A stretch of DNA of 64,000 nucleotides, from NCBI GenBank assembly GCA_007050995.1, contig VJOU01000005.1, positions 82,221-146,220 on the forward strand, given 5' to 3'. Under the pieces are notes generated by a model that worked only from the letters and a program-made list of their open reading frames with translations, did no database searches and was not told the origin of the DNA. This stretch comes from Glycocaulis profundi (GTDB lineage Bacteria; Pseudomonadota; Alphaproteobacteria; Caulobacterales; Maricaulaceae). The translations under genes were made by a program, and so were the position numbers. This document shows positions 18,527 through 28,991 of this stretch, piece after piece; the stretch's first letter is position 1; every line of letters starts with the position of its first letter.

Positions 18527-19942
18527 TCATGAGGCGCGCGGGTGCTCGCACAGGTCAAGCGTGCGCTTGGGGCAGTTGAAATCGCGCGCGATCCGCTGCG
18601 CGCACAGCCGGGCCTGGGCGACGATCTCCGGCGCGGCCGTGATCTCCAGCAGAGAGCCCTGTCCCATCGGTCCGAGGGCGAACAGACCTTTGGTCGGCCC
18701 ACCGTCAGCCCCGGTCGCCGCCCCGTCCGCGGCGACCTTCACGCCCAGCCCACCCGGGCCCGGTCCGATCCAGCCGTACTTCTCAAGCTCGCGCAGCGCG
18801 CCGCCGGGACGCCAGGGCGCATGGCCGGTGCAGTCGAAGACGAGGTCGAACCGGGCGTTCAGCGTCTGTGACGACCCGCGCGGCCGCCAGCTCACGCCCC
18901 AGTCCGAACCTGCCTTCGACACCTCCAACACGCGGGCGGCCTTCAGCGCGATCAGCCCTTCGTCGATCTCGCTTTCCAGCCAGTTGCGCACCTGCAGGGG
19001 CACACGGTGGCGCAGCTTGTCCCAGAGGGGACGGACATGGCGGTGGAAGCGGCGCTTGTCGGCCTCGCTGAGCCGCTGCCAGATGTGCTGGGCGTCGCGC
19101 CGCACCGCGTTGATGACGCTCTGCCAAGGCAGAGATTGTTTGCGGGCGAGCTCGACGAACTGCCTGATCGTGCGGAAGAGCGACAGCAGGTCGGGCTCCT
19201 CGCGGGCGAAGGAGGGAAAGTCGGGCACCGCGTCGCCCGCATGGGCTTCGGGGATCATCCCATGCCGGGAGAAGACCGTGATCATTCCCTCATAGCCAGC
19301 CCGGCGCAGCGTGACGCAGGCGTCCACCATGGTCAGGCCCGCGCCGACGATGGCGACCGACCGTGCGCGTTCGATGCGACCGGGCTTGAGGGGGCGGAAA
19401 GGATCGAGGCCGAAGCGGGGGCGGGGCCGCGGACCGTAACCCGTCGCGAGGATGACGATCTGGGCCTCCACGCTCGAGAACGGGCCGAAATGCAGCACGT
19501 ATCCCCGGCTGCTCCATGTGATCCTGCGCACGGTCTCATCGTAGAACCACAGCCGCGCGAGATGACTGTCCCGCGCCGCCTCGACGAGTCGGCTGGCCAT
19601 GTAATCGGCCACCTGGCGGCGGGGCATGAAGAGCTGCTTGAGCACGGTGGCCGCGGGCGGGGAGACCGAACGCTCGTCGCGCAGCCAGGCTACGAAGTCG
19701 CCGGGGCGGTCCGCGTCGCAGGTCAGCTCCCAGGCGCGGACGTTCAGGATATGGCTCGGACCGGCGCGACCGTAGGCGACCCCGCCCCCCCGGCTGGAAC
19801 CGGCGTCGATGATCGCGATCTCCATCGGGCGACCGATGCGGCGGGCCAGCGCGATGGCCGCGGCATAGCCGGTGAAGCCGCCGCCGACGATGGCGATGCC
19901 AAGCGGGGCATCCTCATTTCCCGGGGGACGGAAAGGTTTCAT
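18527..19942 (-). CDS. FAD/NAD(P)-binding protein, COG4529 (YdhS-like)
   Basis: A 471-residue flavoprotein of unassigned reaction. Seen: the N-terminal dinucleotide-binding motif [19 protein letters not shown] with the acidic end of strand 2 (IIDAG), a second Rossmann motif [18 protein letters not shown], the ATG-type motif VILATGYGP, and a C-terminal FDCTGH and [11 protein letters not shown]. This is the FAD-NAD(P)-binding family seen as YdhS in E. coli. Its ATG overlaps the cysA stop (ATGA) and the SLC13 transporter follows after four bases, tying it to sulfate uptake. A role in reducing or oxidising a sulfur or sulfonate compound is inference from position only. Confidence 0.82.
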   Translation of the reverse strand: MKPFRPPGNEDAPLGIAIVGGGFTGYAAAIALARRIGRPMEIAIIDAGSSRGGGVAYGRAGPSHILNVRAWELTCDADRPGDFVAWLRDERSVSPPAATVLKQLFMPRRQVADYMASRLVEAARDSHLARLWFYDETVRRITWSSRGYVLHFGPFSSVEAQIVILATGYGPRPRPRFGLDPFRPLKPGRIERARSVAIVGAGLTMVDACVTLRRAGYEGMITVFSRHGMIPEAHAGDAVPDFPSFAREEPDLLSLFRTIRQFVELARKQSLPWQSVINAVRRDAQHIWQRLSEADKRRFHRHVRPLWDKLRHRVPLQVRNWLESEIDEGLIALKAARVLEVSKAGSDWGVSWRPRGSSQTLNARFDLVFDCTGHAPWRPGGALRELEKYGWIGPGPGGLGVKVAADGAATGADGGPTKGLFALGPMGQGSLLEITAAPEIVAQARLCAQRIARDFNCPKRTLDLCEHPRAS

Positions 19943-20994
19943 GGCGCGGCCTCCAGCGGCGCTCCCTCGCGATAGAGCGACCAGCGGGCGAAGCGGAAAC
20001 CGACCGCGTCGCCCGGGACGATCTGCGCGGCAAGCGACGCCTCCGCGTCCAGACCACCCGCAGGCGAGGACAGAGACACGATCTGGCGGCCGCCATTGCG
20101 CCGGACATGGTCGACCTTGCCGGTCAGGAACCCTGCGCCCGCCTCGCACAGCTCGACCGCGTGAGGACGGACATAGACGTCCGCGGGGCCGTCCTGAACC
20201 CCCTCGACCCGTGATCCGAGGTCCATGCCGCCCATGCGGACCGCGCCCTGCACGATGGCGGCTTTCAGCCTGCTGGACTCGCCCACGAAACGATAGACGA
20301 ACTCGCTGGCGGGACTGTCATAGACGCGGGCGGGCGTGTCGGCCTGCTCGATCCTGCCCTGGCTCATCACCACGACCCGGTCGGCGAGTTCCAGCGCCTC
20401 CTCCTGGTCGTGGGTGACGAAAACGGTGGTGTGTCCCGTCGCGTCATGCAGCTCACGCAGCCAGACCCGCAGCTCCTTGCGGACCTGGGCGTCCAGCGCG
20501 CCGAAGGGTTCGTCGAGCAACAGGACGGACGGTTCGATGGCGAGCGCACGCGCCAGAGCCACCCTCTGGCGCTGGCCGCCCGAGAGCTGGCTGGGGAATC
20601 GGTCCTCCAGTCCATCGAGCTGCACCAGGCGAAGAAGCTCGCGGGCGCGGTCGCGGATCTCGGATTTGCCCGGACGGTCACGGCCAGGGCGGACGTCCAG
20701 CCCGAAGGCGACGTTGTCGATCACCTTCATGTGCCTGAACAGCGCGTAGTGCTGGAAGACGAACCCCACCCGGCGATCCTGGATGCGGGTGCGCGAGGCG
20801 TCCTCGCCGCCGAACAGGATGCGGCCCGAGCTGGGGTATTCGAGCCCGGCGATCAGGCGCAGAAGGGTGGTCTTGCCTGATCCCGAGGGCCCAAGCAGGG
20901 CGATCAGCTCGCCGGAGGCGATGTCGAGGGAGACCTCGTGCAGGGCGGAGAAATCGCCGAACTCTTTGGTCACACGGTCGATGGACAGGTCCAT
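19939..20994 (-). CDS. cysA: sulfate/thiosulfate ABC transporter ATP-binding protein
   Basis: A 351-residue ABC ATPase powering CysTW. Seen: Walker [14 protein letters not shown]-loop FVFQHYALF, signature [16 protein letters not shown], Walker [14 protein letters not shown]-loop [13 protein letters not shown], and a C-terminal TOBE-like regulatory domain from about residue 240. [14 protein letters not shown] and the length are typical of CysA. It starts 22 bases after cysW and overlaps the COG4529 gene by four bases. Confidence 0.95.
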   Translation of the reverse strand: MDLSIDRVTKEFGDFSALHEVSLDIASGELIALLGPSGSGKTTLLRLIAGLEYPSSGRILFGGEDASRTRIQDRRVGFVFQHYALFRHMKVIDNVAFGLDVRPGRDRPGKSEIRDRARELLRLVQLDGLEDRFPSQLSGGQRQRVALARALAIEPSVLLLDEPFGALDAQVRKELRVWLRELHDATGHTTVFVTHDQEEALELADRVVVMSQGRIEQADTPARVYDSPASEFVYRFVGESSRLKAAIVQGAVRMGGMDLGSRVEGVQDGPADVYVRPHAVELCEAGAGFLTGKVDHVRRNGGRQIVSLSSPAGGLDAEASLAAQIVPGDAVGFRFARWSLYREGAPLEAAP

Positions 20995-21016
20995 GGGGGC
21001 CGGCCTTTCGATGAAA

Positions 21017-21877
21017 TCAGTGGCGGCGGTTCGCGGCGAGTTCGCCTGCGAAGCGCCATTCGAGCAGGCCTTTCAGGCCCAGCGTCAGGATCGCGAGAAG
21101 GGCGAGCACCGAAGACACGGCGAAGGCGGCCGCGAAATTGTACTCGTTGTATAAAATCTCGACATAGAGCGGCATGGTGTTGGTCTCGCCCCGGATGTGG
21201 CCCGAGACCACAGAGACCGCGCCGAACTCGCCCATCGCCCGCGCGTTGCACAGCAGCACCCCGTAGAGCAGCGCCCAGCGGATCGAGGGCAGGGTGACGC
21301 GCCAGAAGGTCTGCCAGCCGCCCGCGCCCAGCGACAGGGCCGCCTCCTCGCTGGCGGTCCCCTGCTCCTGCATGAGCGGGATCAGCTCGCGGGCCACGAA
21401 GGGCAGGGTGACGAACACGGTCGCCAGCACCAGACCGGGCACGGCGAACAGGACACGGATGCCCATGTCCTCCAGCGCCGGGCCCAGAACGCTGCCCGCC
21501 CCGAACAGCAGCACGTAGACGAGGCCGGCCACGACGGGAGAGACCGAGAACGGCAGGTCGATCAGGGTCACCAGCATCGCCTTGCCGGGAAATTCGAACT
21601 TGGCGATGGACCAGGCCGCCGCCACGCCGAACACGGCGTTCAGAGGCACCGATATCCCCGCCACCAGAAGGGTGAGCTGGATCGCGCTCACGGCCTCGGG
21701 CTCGGTCAGGGCTGCCAGATACACGCCGATCCCGCGCCGGAACGCCTCGAAGAACACGCCCGCCAGTGGCACGAACAGGAAGACCGCCAGGAACAGAACC
21801 GCCGTGCCGATCAGGACCGCACGGGTGATCGGACCTTCGGTGACCCGCGGGGAGGGCGCGCTAAAGGACATGGCCAT
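21017..21877 (-). CDS. cysW: sulfate ABC transporter permease CysW
   Basis: A 286-residue permease with about six membrane helices. The EAA loop region [21 protein letters not shown] contacts CysA, and [20 protein letters not shown] is the characteristic CysW signature. The start overlaps the cysT stop by 17 bases (ATG at 21877) or 11 bases if MSFSAP at 21871 is used. It pairs with CysT to form the channel for sulfate or thiosulfate. Confidence 0.94.
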   Translation of the reverse strand: MAMSFSAPSPRVTEGPITRAVLIGTAVLFLAVFLFVPLAGVFFEAFRRGIGVYLAALTEPEAVSAIQLTLLVAGISVPLNAVFGVAAAWSIAKFEFPGKAMLVTLIDLPFSVSPVVAGLVYVLLFGAGSVLGPALEDMGIRVLFAVPGLVLATVFVTLPFVARELIPLMQEQGTASEEAALSLGAGGWQTFWRVTLPSIRWALLYGVLLCNARAMGEFGAVSVVSGHIRGETNTMPLYVEILYNEYNFAAAFAVSSVLALLAILTLGLKGLLEWRFAGELAANRRH

Positions 21878-22703
21878 GCCTCCGGCGCGTCCACGCCTGG
21901 ATCAGGTTGATCGCGAACAGGGCGGCGAAGGAGATGATCAGGATGATCAGCGCGATGGCGGTGGCCGCGTCGTAATCGAACTCCTCGAGCCGGATCACGA
22001 TGAGCAGCGGGGCGATCTCCGACACGTAAGGGATGTTGCCCGCGATGAAGATCACCGAGCCGTACTCGCCGATGGACCGGGCGAAGGCGAGGGCGAACCC
22101 CGTCATCACCGATGGCGTCAGCGCGGGCAGGATCACCTTGCGGAAGGTCTGAAGACGGCTGGCGCCCAGGCTCGCGGCGGCTTCTTCAAGCTCGTGGTCG
22201 AGGTCGGCGAGCACCGGCTGGACCGTGCGCACCACGAAGGGCAGGGAGATGAAGACCAGCGCGATCACCACGCCCGCGGGCGTGAACACCACGGTCAGGC
22301 CGAGCGGTTCGAGGAACTGGCCGATCCAGCCATTGGGCGCATAGATCGTGGTCAGGGCGATGCCCGCCACCGCGGTTGGCAGGGCGAAGGGCAGGTCCAC
22401 CATCGCGTCCAGAACCCTCTTGCCCGGGAAGCGGTATCTCACCAGAACCCAGGCCAGCAGCACCCCGAAGACCAGATTGATAAGCGCCGCGATCAGCGAG
22501 GCGCCGAAACTGAGCCTGAGCGCGGCCAGCGTGCGCTCGTCTGTGGCCAGCGACCACAGATCGCCCAGCCCGAAGCCGGCCGCGCGCAGGACCAGAACCC
22601 CGAGCGGGATCAGGGCCACCGCGCTGAGATAGAAGACGGTGAAGCCCAGAGCCGGCCCGAAACCGGGCAGGATCGAAGGCTGGCGGAAGCGGGGCAGGGC
22701 CAT
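21861..22703 (-). CDS. cysT: sulfate ABC transporter permease CysT
   Basis: A 280-residue permease with about six helices, EAA loop [22 protein letters not shown] and the CysT signature [47 protein letters not shown] is also typical. It is the second gene of the operon, eight bases after cysP. Confidence 0.94.
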   Translation of the reverse strand: MALPRFRQPSILPGFGPALGFTVFYLSAVALIPLGVLVLRAAGFGLGDLWSLATDERTLAALRLSFGASLIAALINLVFGVLLAWVLVRYRFPGKRVLDAMVDLPFALPTAVAGIALTTIYAPNGWIGQFLEPLGLTVVFTPAGVVIALVFISLPFVVRTVQPVLADLDHELEEAAASLGASRLQTFRKVILPALTPSVMTGFALAFARSIGEYGSVIFIAGNIPYVSEIAPLLIVIRLEEFDYDAATAIALIILIISFAALFAINLIQAWTRRRHGHVL

Positions 22704-22711
22704 GACCCGGC

Positions 22712-23731
22712 CTAGCGCCGCCGCGGCTGATAGATCTGGTCGAACACGCCGCCATCGGCGAAGTGGTGCTCCTGCGCCCGTGCCCAGCCGCCGAAGATGT
22801 CGTCGTCGATGGTCACCAGATCGAGTTCGGGGAAGCGTTCGAGATGCGCCGGATCGGCGTGCTCGGGCGAGACCGGACGGTAGAAATGCTTGGCCGCGAG
22901 CGCCTGCCCTGTCGGCGAATACAGATAGTCGAGATAGGCCTGGGCCACCTCGGTCGTGCGGTTGCGCTCGGCATTGGCGTCAACCAGCGCCACCGGCGGC
23001 TCGGCCAGGATGGAGATGGACGGCACGACGATGTCGAACGCGCCTTCACCCATTTCGGCGAGCGCCAGGAAGGCTTCGTTCTCCCAGGCGAGCAGGACGT
23101 CGCCCATCCGGCGCTGGGTGAAGGTGATGGTCGAGCCCCGCGCCGCGGTGTCGAGCACCGGGGCATTGCGGTAGATGTCGCCGACATAGTCGCGGATGCG
23201 GTCCTCGTCGCCGTCGAACTCGCGGTGCGCCCACGCCCACGCGGCCAGATAGTTCCAGCGCGCGCCGCCCGAGGTCTTCGGGTTGGGGGTGATGACCTGA
23301 ACGTCGTCGCGGGCCAGATCGTCCCAGTCGAGGATGGCCTTGGGATTGCCCTCGCGCACCAGGAACACGATGGTCGAGGTGTAAGGCGAGCTGTTGTGAG
23401 GCAGGCGCGACTGCCAGTCGGCGGGCAGAAGCCCGGCGCGCTCGGCTATGACGTCGATGTCGGCGGCCAGCGCCAGAGTGACCACGTCCGCGCGCAGCCC
23501 GTCGATCACGGTGCGCGCCTGACGGCCCGACCCGCCATGGGACATGCGCACATTGACCCGCTGGCCGGTCTCCTCGCGCCAGTGCTCGGCGAAGGCCTCG
23601 TTGAACTCGCGATAGAGCTCGCGGGTGGGGTCGTAGGAGACGTTCGACAGATTCACCGTCTGCGCGTGGGCCGCAGCGGCTCCTGCGGAGAGGATCAGCG
23701 CGGCGGCGGCGGACTTGAGCAGGGCGTGCAT
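22712..23731 (-). CDS. cysP: periplasmic sulfate/thiosulfate-binding protein
   Basis: A 339-residue solute-binding protein. A signal peptide ([23 protein letters not shown]) is cut before [16 protein letters not shown], the classical mature start of Sbp/CysP proteins. Family motifs: [16 protein letters not shown], the oxyanion-binding [16 protein letters not shown], and a C-terminal [19 protein letters not shown] chose ATG 23731 because GGAG stands six bases before it and it begins a clean signal sequence; in-frame ATGs upstream (23743, 23758, 23767) run into the operator at 23759-23783. Whether sulfate or thiosulfate is preferred cannot be told. First gene of the six-gene operon. Confidence 0.94.
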   Translation of the reverse strand: MHALLKSAAAALILSAGAAAAHAQTVNLSNVSYDPTRELYREFNEAFAEHWREETGQRVNVRMSHGGSGRQARTVIDGLRADVVTLALAADIDVIAERAGLLPADWQSRLPHNSSPYTSTIVFLVREGNPKAILDWDDLARDDVQVITPNPKTSGGARWNYLAAWAWAHREFDGDEDRIRDYVGDIYRNAPVLDTAARGSTITFTQRRMGDVLLAWENEAFLALAEMGEGAFDIVVPSISILAEPPVALVDANAERNRTTEVAQAYLDYLYSPTGQALAAKHFYRPVSPEHADPAHLERFPELDLVTIDDDIFGGWARAQEHHFADGGVFDQIYQPRRR

Positions 23732-23758
23732 GGAGGTCTCCATATCTGCAATCCCCAT

Positions 23759-23783
23759 AATCACCACCTATCAAGTCGTGATT
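23759..23783 (-). promoter_or_regulatory. probable Rrf2-family operator before cysP
   Basis: Inverted repeat AATCACCA - 9 nt - TCGTGATT, one mismatch from perfect, 27 bases upstream of the cysP start. Read on the minus strand it continues a TTGACA hexamer (23783-23788), a good -35 box aimed at cysP. The same arm sequence, spacer length and TTGACA phase recur at 25183-25207. The divergent tauE gene shares this 115-bp intergenic region. Assignment to the neighbouring Rrf2 regulator is inference. Confidence 0.7.
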
Positions 23784-23846
23784 GTCAATCCATTCATTTG
23801 CCGTGATAGCTGCCAGCCTCCCCAGCCACCCCGGAAAGGTGCGCGC

Positions 23847-24602
23847 ATGCACGAAAATCCCGTGGTGGCTTTTTTGCTCCTGCTTGTCGCGGCCCTGTAC
23901 GCGTCCGCCGGTCAGGCGGGAGCGACGGGGTATCTGGCCGTGCTGGGTTTCACGGGGCTTGATCCCGTGGTGATGCGATCAAGCGCGCTGGCGCTCAACG
24001 TGCTTGTGGCCGCGATCGGCACGGTTCAGTTCTGGCGCGCGGGCCTGCTTTCGTGGCGGGCCTTGGCCCCCTTCTTGATCCTGGGCGTGCCGATGTCATT
24101 CGCGGGGGGCATGGTGCAACTGCCGGCCTGGGCCTACTTCCCGGCTGTCGGAGCGATTCTGCTGCTCGCCGCGGGCCGCATGGCCATGCTCACCGCTGGA
24201 CGAGGCGGGCCGGGTGAGACTGCTCCACCCGATGCGCCGGGCAGGGCGGCTGCCATGGCCAGCGGCGGGGTGATCGGATTCGTGTCGGGGCTGACCGGCG
24301 CGGGCGGAGGAATCTTCCTCGCCCCGCTGCTGATGTCGAACAGGTGGGCGGGCGTGCGTCAGGCCGCGGCCATGGCGGCGGCGTTCAACCTTGTGAACTC
24401 CGCGGCGGCCTTCACCGGAACGCTCACCAGCCAGCCGGTCGTCCCATCCGCGTTGCCGCTCTGGCTCGCGGCGGTCGCTATAGGCGGGGCGGCGGGGTCC
24501 ACGCTGGGCGCGCGTTTCCTGCCCGAACGGGTGCTTCAGGGGGTGCTGGCCTGCCTTCTCGCGGTCGCGGGGGTGCAGCTTCTGCTGAGAGCGTTCGGCT
24601 AA
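23847..24602 (+). CDS. TauE/SafE-family membrane transporter
   Basis: A 251-residue inner-membrane protein with about seven to eight helices, typical TauE/SafE length and duplicated pattern (GATGYLAVLGF near the N-terminus; IGFVSGLTGAGGGIFLAPLL in the second half). The family exports sulfite, sulfoacetate and other organosulfonates or sulfur species. It is divergent from cysP and shares its operator region, so a link with sulfur assimilation is likely: sulfite relief or sulfonate uptake. A GGAAAGG-like ribosome-binding site precedes ATG 23847. Confidence 0.85.
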   Translation: MHENPVVAFLLLLVAALYASAGQAGATGYLAVLGFTGLDPVVMRSSALALNVLVAAIGTVQFWRAGLLSWRALAPFLILGVPMSFAGGMVQLPAWAYFPAVGAILLLAAGRMAMLTAGRGGPGETAPPDAPGRAAAMASGGVIGFVSGLTGAGGGIFLAPLLMSNRWAGVRQAAAMAAAFNLVNSAAAFTGTLTSQPVVPSALPLWLAAVAIGGAAGSTLGARFLPERVLQGVLACLLAVAGVQLLLRAFG

Positions 24603-24612
24603 TCTGAGCTTG

Positions 24613-25059
24613 TCAGGAAACGGCGCGGCGCACGCCCTCGTCGCCCTCGCCGGCCAGGGCGTCGGCGATGGTGGTGCGGTCGAGCACGCCGCGCGTGGCC
24701 TCGGCGACGTCAGCGAAGACGCGCCGGACCCGGCACGTGGCTTCGTCAGAGCAGTCCTCGCATTTGTGGTAGGCCATCTTCGACAGGCAGGGCAGGGGCG
24801 CGAGCGGGCCGTCGATCACCCGCAGGACCTCACCGAACGTGGTCTGGTCAGCCGGTTTGAGCAGCATGTAACCGCCATGCTTGCCCCGGCGGCTCATCAC
24901 CAGACCCTGATGCTTCAGGTCGAGCAGAATCTGTTCGAGGAACTTCTTGGGGATGGATTCCTGTTCGGCGATCTCTGAGATGACCATCGACCCGCCTTCA
25001 GGCTGGGAAGCCAGGGCGAGCACGGCTTTGATGGCGTATTTGGCCTTGTAGGAGATCAC
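24613..25059 (-). CDS. Rrf2-family transcriptional regulator
   Basis: 148 residues from a GTG start. Rrf2 proteins begin at the (V/M)ISYKAKYAIKAVLALA segment, which fixes 25059; an ATG at 25143 with a GAGGGG-like site would add 28 residues with codons unlike the rest (GTA TCA AGA CGA). Seen: winged HTH with EIAEQESIPKKFLEQILLDLKHQGLV and SRRGKHGGYML wing. The sensor loop is PCLSKMAYHKCEDCSDEATC, four cysteines spaced C-x8-C-x2-C-x5-C, able to hold an Fe-S cluster or act as thiols. It lies between the two inverted repeats and convergent with tauE. A sulfur or cysteine-responsive repressor is inferred. Confidence 0.85.
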   Translation of the reverse strand: MISYKAKYAIKAVLALASQPEGGSMVISEIAEQESIPKKFLEQILLDLKHQGLVMSRRGKHGGYMLLKPADQTTFGEVLRVIDGPLAPLPCLSKMAYHKCEDCSDEATCRVRRVFADVAEATRGVLDRTTIADALAGEGDEGVRRAVS

Positions 25060-25182
25060 GTCGCGCCAGATCCGATCCTCGTCCGGCACGAGCCCGTTCA
25101 AGCCCTCAAATCCCTGCCGGATTGGTCGTCTTGATACCCCCATCCGCCCCTCGCCTCAAGCCTCGCTCAGATAATAGTTGAC

Positions 25183-25207
25183 AATCACGACCGATATTAT
25201 CGTGATT
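25183..25207 (+). promoter_or_regulatory. probable Rrf2-family operator before the porin gene
   Basis: Perfect inverted repeat AATCACGA - 9 nt - TCGTGATT. It is overlapped by TTGACA at 25178-25183, a -35 box reading toward the porin gene, whose ATG is 34 bases beyond the repeat. The arrangement is the same as at the cysP promoter (23759-23783). The regulator gene itself lies on the other side, so autoregulation is possible. Confidence 0.72.
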
Positions 25208-25241
25208 AAGCGGCGTGTCCATCACGGGACGGAGAGCGAAA

Positions 25242-26579
25242 ATGCGGATGATGTCGGCAGGCATGGCGGGCGCGCTGGCGCTCGGCGGAGCGGGAATGGC
25301 GCAGGATGGCGGCATCCAGCTCTCTGGCAGCACGCGGGCGACCTATGAAAGCCTGTCGGGCCAGTTCAGGCCCGGACGCGGGCCGAATGACCAGCTCCTG
25401 ACCCTGCGCACCATCGTGAAACTGGAGGCGGGCAGGGAGCGGGTGCGCGGCGTCTTCGAGCTGATCGATTCCCGCGCCTGGCTGGCTGACTCCGACACCC
25501 CGATCTCAACCGGGGAGGTCAACGTGCTCGAACCGGTCCAGGCGCATCTGGTCTTCGACACTGGCGGGGTGCTGGGCGCGCGCTCAAGCTCGCTTCTGGT
25601 GGGCCGCTTCACCCAGGATCTGGGCTCGCGTCGTCTGGTGGGACGGAACAATTTCCGCAACACCACCAACGCCTACACCGGTGCGCGCTTTGTGTGGAAC
25701 GGGAAGGGGGGCGACCGGCTGACCGCGCTGTGGACCTTCCCCCAGCTCCGCCAGCCGTCGGATCGCGACTCCCTGCTGGACAACGCGTTCGCGTTCGACG
25801 CCGAGCGCGCGGACTTCAATTTCTCGGGCCTGTATTACGAGCGGCCCTCGGTGATCGAGGGCGTGAACGCGGACGTCTTCGTGTTCCGTCTTTTTGAAGG
25901 CGAGGACGTGCCCGGCGCCCGTCATCGCCGGCTGTGGACCCCGGGTCTGAGGCTGCGCCGTCCGCCCGCCGCAGGGACGTGGGATTTCGAACTCGAAGGC
26001 GGTTGGCAGCTGGGCTCGGTCCGCGCCAGCACGGACCCGGTCGACACCCGCGATCTGGACGTCAGCGCCCAGTATCTGCACGCCGAGCTGGGCTACACGT
26101 TCGACGCGCCCTGGCGGCCGCGGCTGAAGGCGGAATACGAATACGCCTCGGGCGACGGCGATCCTCAGAGCGGAACCTTCACGCGCTTCGACCCGATGTT
26201 CGGCCCGCGGCGGTTCGATTTCGGCCCGACGGGGATTTACGGCGCGCTGTCCCGGGTGAACATCTCATCGCCAGGCCTGAGACTGGAAGCGGTTCCGAAC
26301 GACCGCTGGGACGGGTTCGTCTCCTATCGCGGCGTGTGGCTGGCCGACGCCGCCGACCGCTTCGACCGCGGCGGCTCCATCGATCCGTCGGGACAGTCAG
26401 GCAGCTTCGTGGGACAGCAGATCGAGTTCCGCGCCCGGTATTGGCTCGTTCCCGGAACTGTCAGGCTTGAAGCGGGCGGTGCGGCCCTTATCCAGGGCGA
26501 GTTCCTGAAATCCGCTCCCAACGCCCCGGGTCATGGCGACACCCGCTATGGCTACGTCTCGATGAGCTACGAGTTCTGA
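25242..26579 (+). CDS. outer-membrane porin, alginate-export (AlgE-like) family
   Basis: A 445-residue beta-barrel protein. A signal sequence (MRMMSAGMAGALALGGAGMAQ) leads into alternating strands and the chain ends SYEF, the C-terminal aromatic signal for the Bam machinery. Features of the alginate_exp family: RLVGRNNFRNTTNAYTGARF, YLHAELGYTFDAPWRPRLKAEYEYASGDGDP and FDPMFGPRR. In practice the family is a broad class of substrate-specific porins. GGAG lies seven bases before ATG 25242. The upstream operator shared with cysP suggests it admits sulfate or a sulfonate across the outer membrane rather than exporting alginate. Confidence 0.78.
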   Translation: MRMMSAGMAGALALGGAGMAQDGGIQLSGSTRATYESLSGQFRPGRGPNDQLLTLRTIVKLEAGRERVRGVFELIDSRAWLADSDTPISTGEVNVLEPVQAHLVFDTGGVLGARSSSLLVGRFTQDLGSRRLVGRNNFRNTTNAYTGARFVWNGKGGDRLTALWTFPQLRQPSDRDSLLDNAFAFDAERADFNFSGLYYERPSVIEGVNADVFVFRLFEGEDVPGARHRRLWTPGLRLRRPPAAGTWDFELEGGWQLGSVRASTDPVDTRDLDVSAQYLHAELGYTFDAPWRPRLKAEYEYASGDGDPQSGTFTRFDPMFGPRRFDFGPTGIYGALSRVNISSPGLRLEAVPNDRWDGFVSYRGVWLADAADRFDRGGSIDPSGQSGSFVGQQIEFRARYWLVPGTVRLEAGGAALIQGEFLKSAPNAPGHGDTRYGYVSMSYEF

Positions 26580-26665
26580 GGGCGGCTCGTATATGACAAT
26601 GGCCCTCGCCAACGTTCCCAGAGCGATCGGGCGGTCAGTGAAGCGCGTGCACTTCGCTGTGTAGC

Positions 26666-26684
26666 TGAGCTCAACCGCCGAAGG
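26666..26684 (+). repeat. 19-nt dispersed repeat, copy 2
   Basis: TGAGCTCAACCGCCGAAGG, one base different from the copy at 16676-16694. It lies in the 167-bp gap between the convergent porin and tonB genes, in which I see no gene. Confidence 0.3.
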
Positions 26685-26746
26685 CCGAGTGACGCCGCCG
26701 CTCCGCAACGTGGCCAGCCGTCGAAGGGGCCGCCGGGCGGTGTGCC

Positions 26747-27562
26747 TCAGCGCAGGAAGAATTCGATCGGCACCACGATTTCAATGGCATGGCCGGGAAT
26801 GTGATCCGGGGGCGGGGGCAGGGGCTGGGCGCGGTCCAGCAAGGCGAGGGCTTCGGCGTCCAGCAGATTCGATCCCGAACTCGCGGCAATCTCCCCGCTG
26901 AGCACCCGTCCATCGCGGTCCAGCGTGAAGCGCACATGGGCGATCCCCTCGCGGCGCTGACGCCTCGCCTGGGCGGGATATCGCTTATGGCGTTCCAGCC
27001 TCCCCAGAAGGGCCGACTGCCAGGAAACCGAGGCCGCCTGCCGGGACAGGGACGGCGCCCCCTCGGCGGGCGCGGCGGCGACGTCGCCAGGCGGCGCGAG
27101 GGCGCTGGCCGGCGTGGAAAGCTGGTCACGGGCCGCGGGAGGCTGCGCGGACCGGCTCGGAGGCGGCGGGACCCGTGCGGACGGCAGGATCGCTTCAACC
27201 ACGTCCATCTCCGGAAGCTCCGGCGCCTCGTCCGGCAGAGGCTCCGGGTCGGGAAGCGGCGGAGGGTCTGGCTCAGGATCAGGGTCTGGCTCGGGGTCGG
27301 GTTCCGGGTCCGGCTGGGCGGACGACTCGGCTTGTTCGGGACCAGGCGGAATCTCGCTGGCCGGCTCGACCGGCGCGGACGGGACCGGCGCCAGGTCCAC
27401 CATGATCGCGGCCGCCGGCATGGCGGGGGCGGCAGCGGGCGCGCGCCAGAACATCGCGGCCGCGCCGGCGCCCACATGCACGCCCGCAACCAGCGCGAAG
27501 CTGACGCCCCACAAGGCGCGCGCAGGGCCGTGATGGATCCGGGCGGGAACGACCAGGCTCAT
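26747..27562 (-). CDS. tonB: energy transducer TonB
   Basis: 271 residues. An N-terminal signal anchor (about 17-40) is followed by a long Pro/Glu/Asp-rich periplasmic spacer (PEPDPEPDP repeats, about 80-120) and a C-terminal TonB domain with KRYPAQARRQRREGIAHVRFTLDRDG, ending in FFLR. TonB transmits proton-motive force from ExbB/ExbD to outer-membrane receptors. Its start overlaps the exbD stop (ATGA). Last gene of exbB-exbD-tonB, which serve the adjacent receptor and probably others. Confidence 0.93.
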   Translation of the reverse strand: MSLVVPARIHHGPARALWGVSFALVAGVHVGAGAAAMFWRAPAAAPAMPAAAIMVDLAPVPSAPVEPASEIPPGPEQAESSAQPDPEPDPEPDPDPEPDPPPLPDPEPLPDEAPELPEMDVVEAILPSARVPPPPSRSAQPPAARDQLSTPASALAPPGDVAAAPAEGAPSLSRQAASVSWQSALLGRLERHKRYPAQARRQRREGIAHVRFTLDRDGRVLSGEIAASSGSNLLDAEALALLDRAQPLPPPPDHIPGHAIEIVVPIEFFLR

Positions 27563-27996
27563 CGCTCCGCTCCGTTCTGACCGGTCTCCTCGAGCCCGAC
27601 CAGCGCCAGTTTGAGATAGCCGGCATCGCGCACCGCGTTCATCACGGTCATCAGATCGCCATAGGCGACCGACTGGTCGGCGCGCAGGAAGATGCGCGCC
27701 TGCCTGTCGGTGTCCGTGGCCCGGTCCAGAGAGGCCTCCAGCGCCTCATCCGAGACCGGCTCTTCTCCCAGAACGAGGGAGAGATCCGCGCGCACGGTCA
27801 GGTAAATCGGCGCTTCGGGCGGCGCGTCGCGCGCCGCGGTCGAGGCGGGCAGGTCGACATCGATGTCCACCGTGGCCAGCGGCGCGGCCACCATGAAGAT
27901 GATCAGCAGGACGAGCATCACATCGATGAAGGGGGTGACATTGATTTCGGACGTCTCGGCGAGATCGTCCCCGTCAGAGTCCAGTCGGGCCGCCAT
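27559..27996 (-). CDS. exbD: biopolymer transport protein ExbD
   Basis: 145 residues with one N-terminal helix containing the proton-path aspartate (INVTPFIDVMLVLLIIFMVAAPL). A periplasmic domain with DQSVAYGDLMTVMNAVRDAGYLKLALV follows. It forms the motor with ExbB. Three bases downstream of exbB and overlapping tonB. Confidence 0.94.
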   Translation of the reverse strand: MAARLDSDGDDLAETSEINVTPFIDVMLVLLIIFMVAAPLATVDIDVDLPASTAARDAPPEAPIYLTVRADLSLVLGEEPVSDEALEASLDRATDTDRQARIFLRADQSVAYGDLMTVMNAVRDAGYLKLALVGLEETGQNGAER

Positions 27997-27999
27997 GAT

Positions 28000-28908
<909 letters not shown>

Positions 28909-28991
28909 GAAAGGAACCGTGGGGGCAAGGGGCGGGGAATCGCTCCGTTCCGCCCCCGCGCCGGCTGGCGGCGCGCGGGCGGGCGGGCGGC

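Noticed and set aside
22763-23806. Long plus-strand open frame opposite cysP
   Set aside because: Lacks motifs and lies antisense to a clear binding-protein gene with signal peptide.
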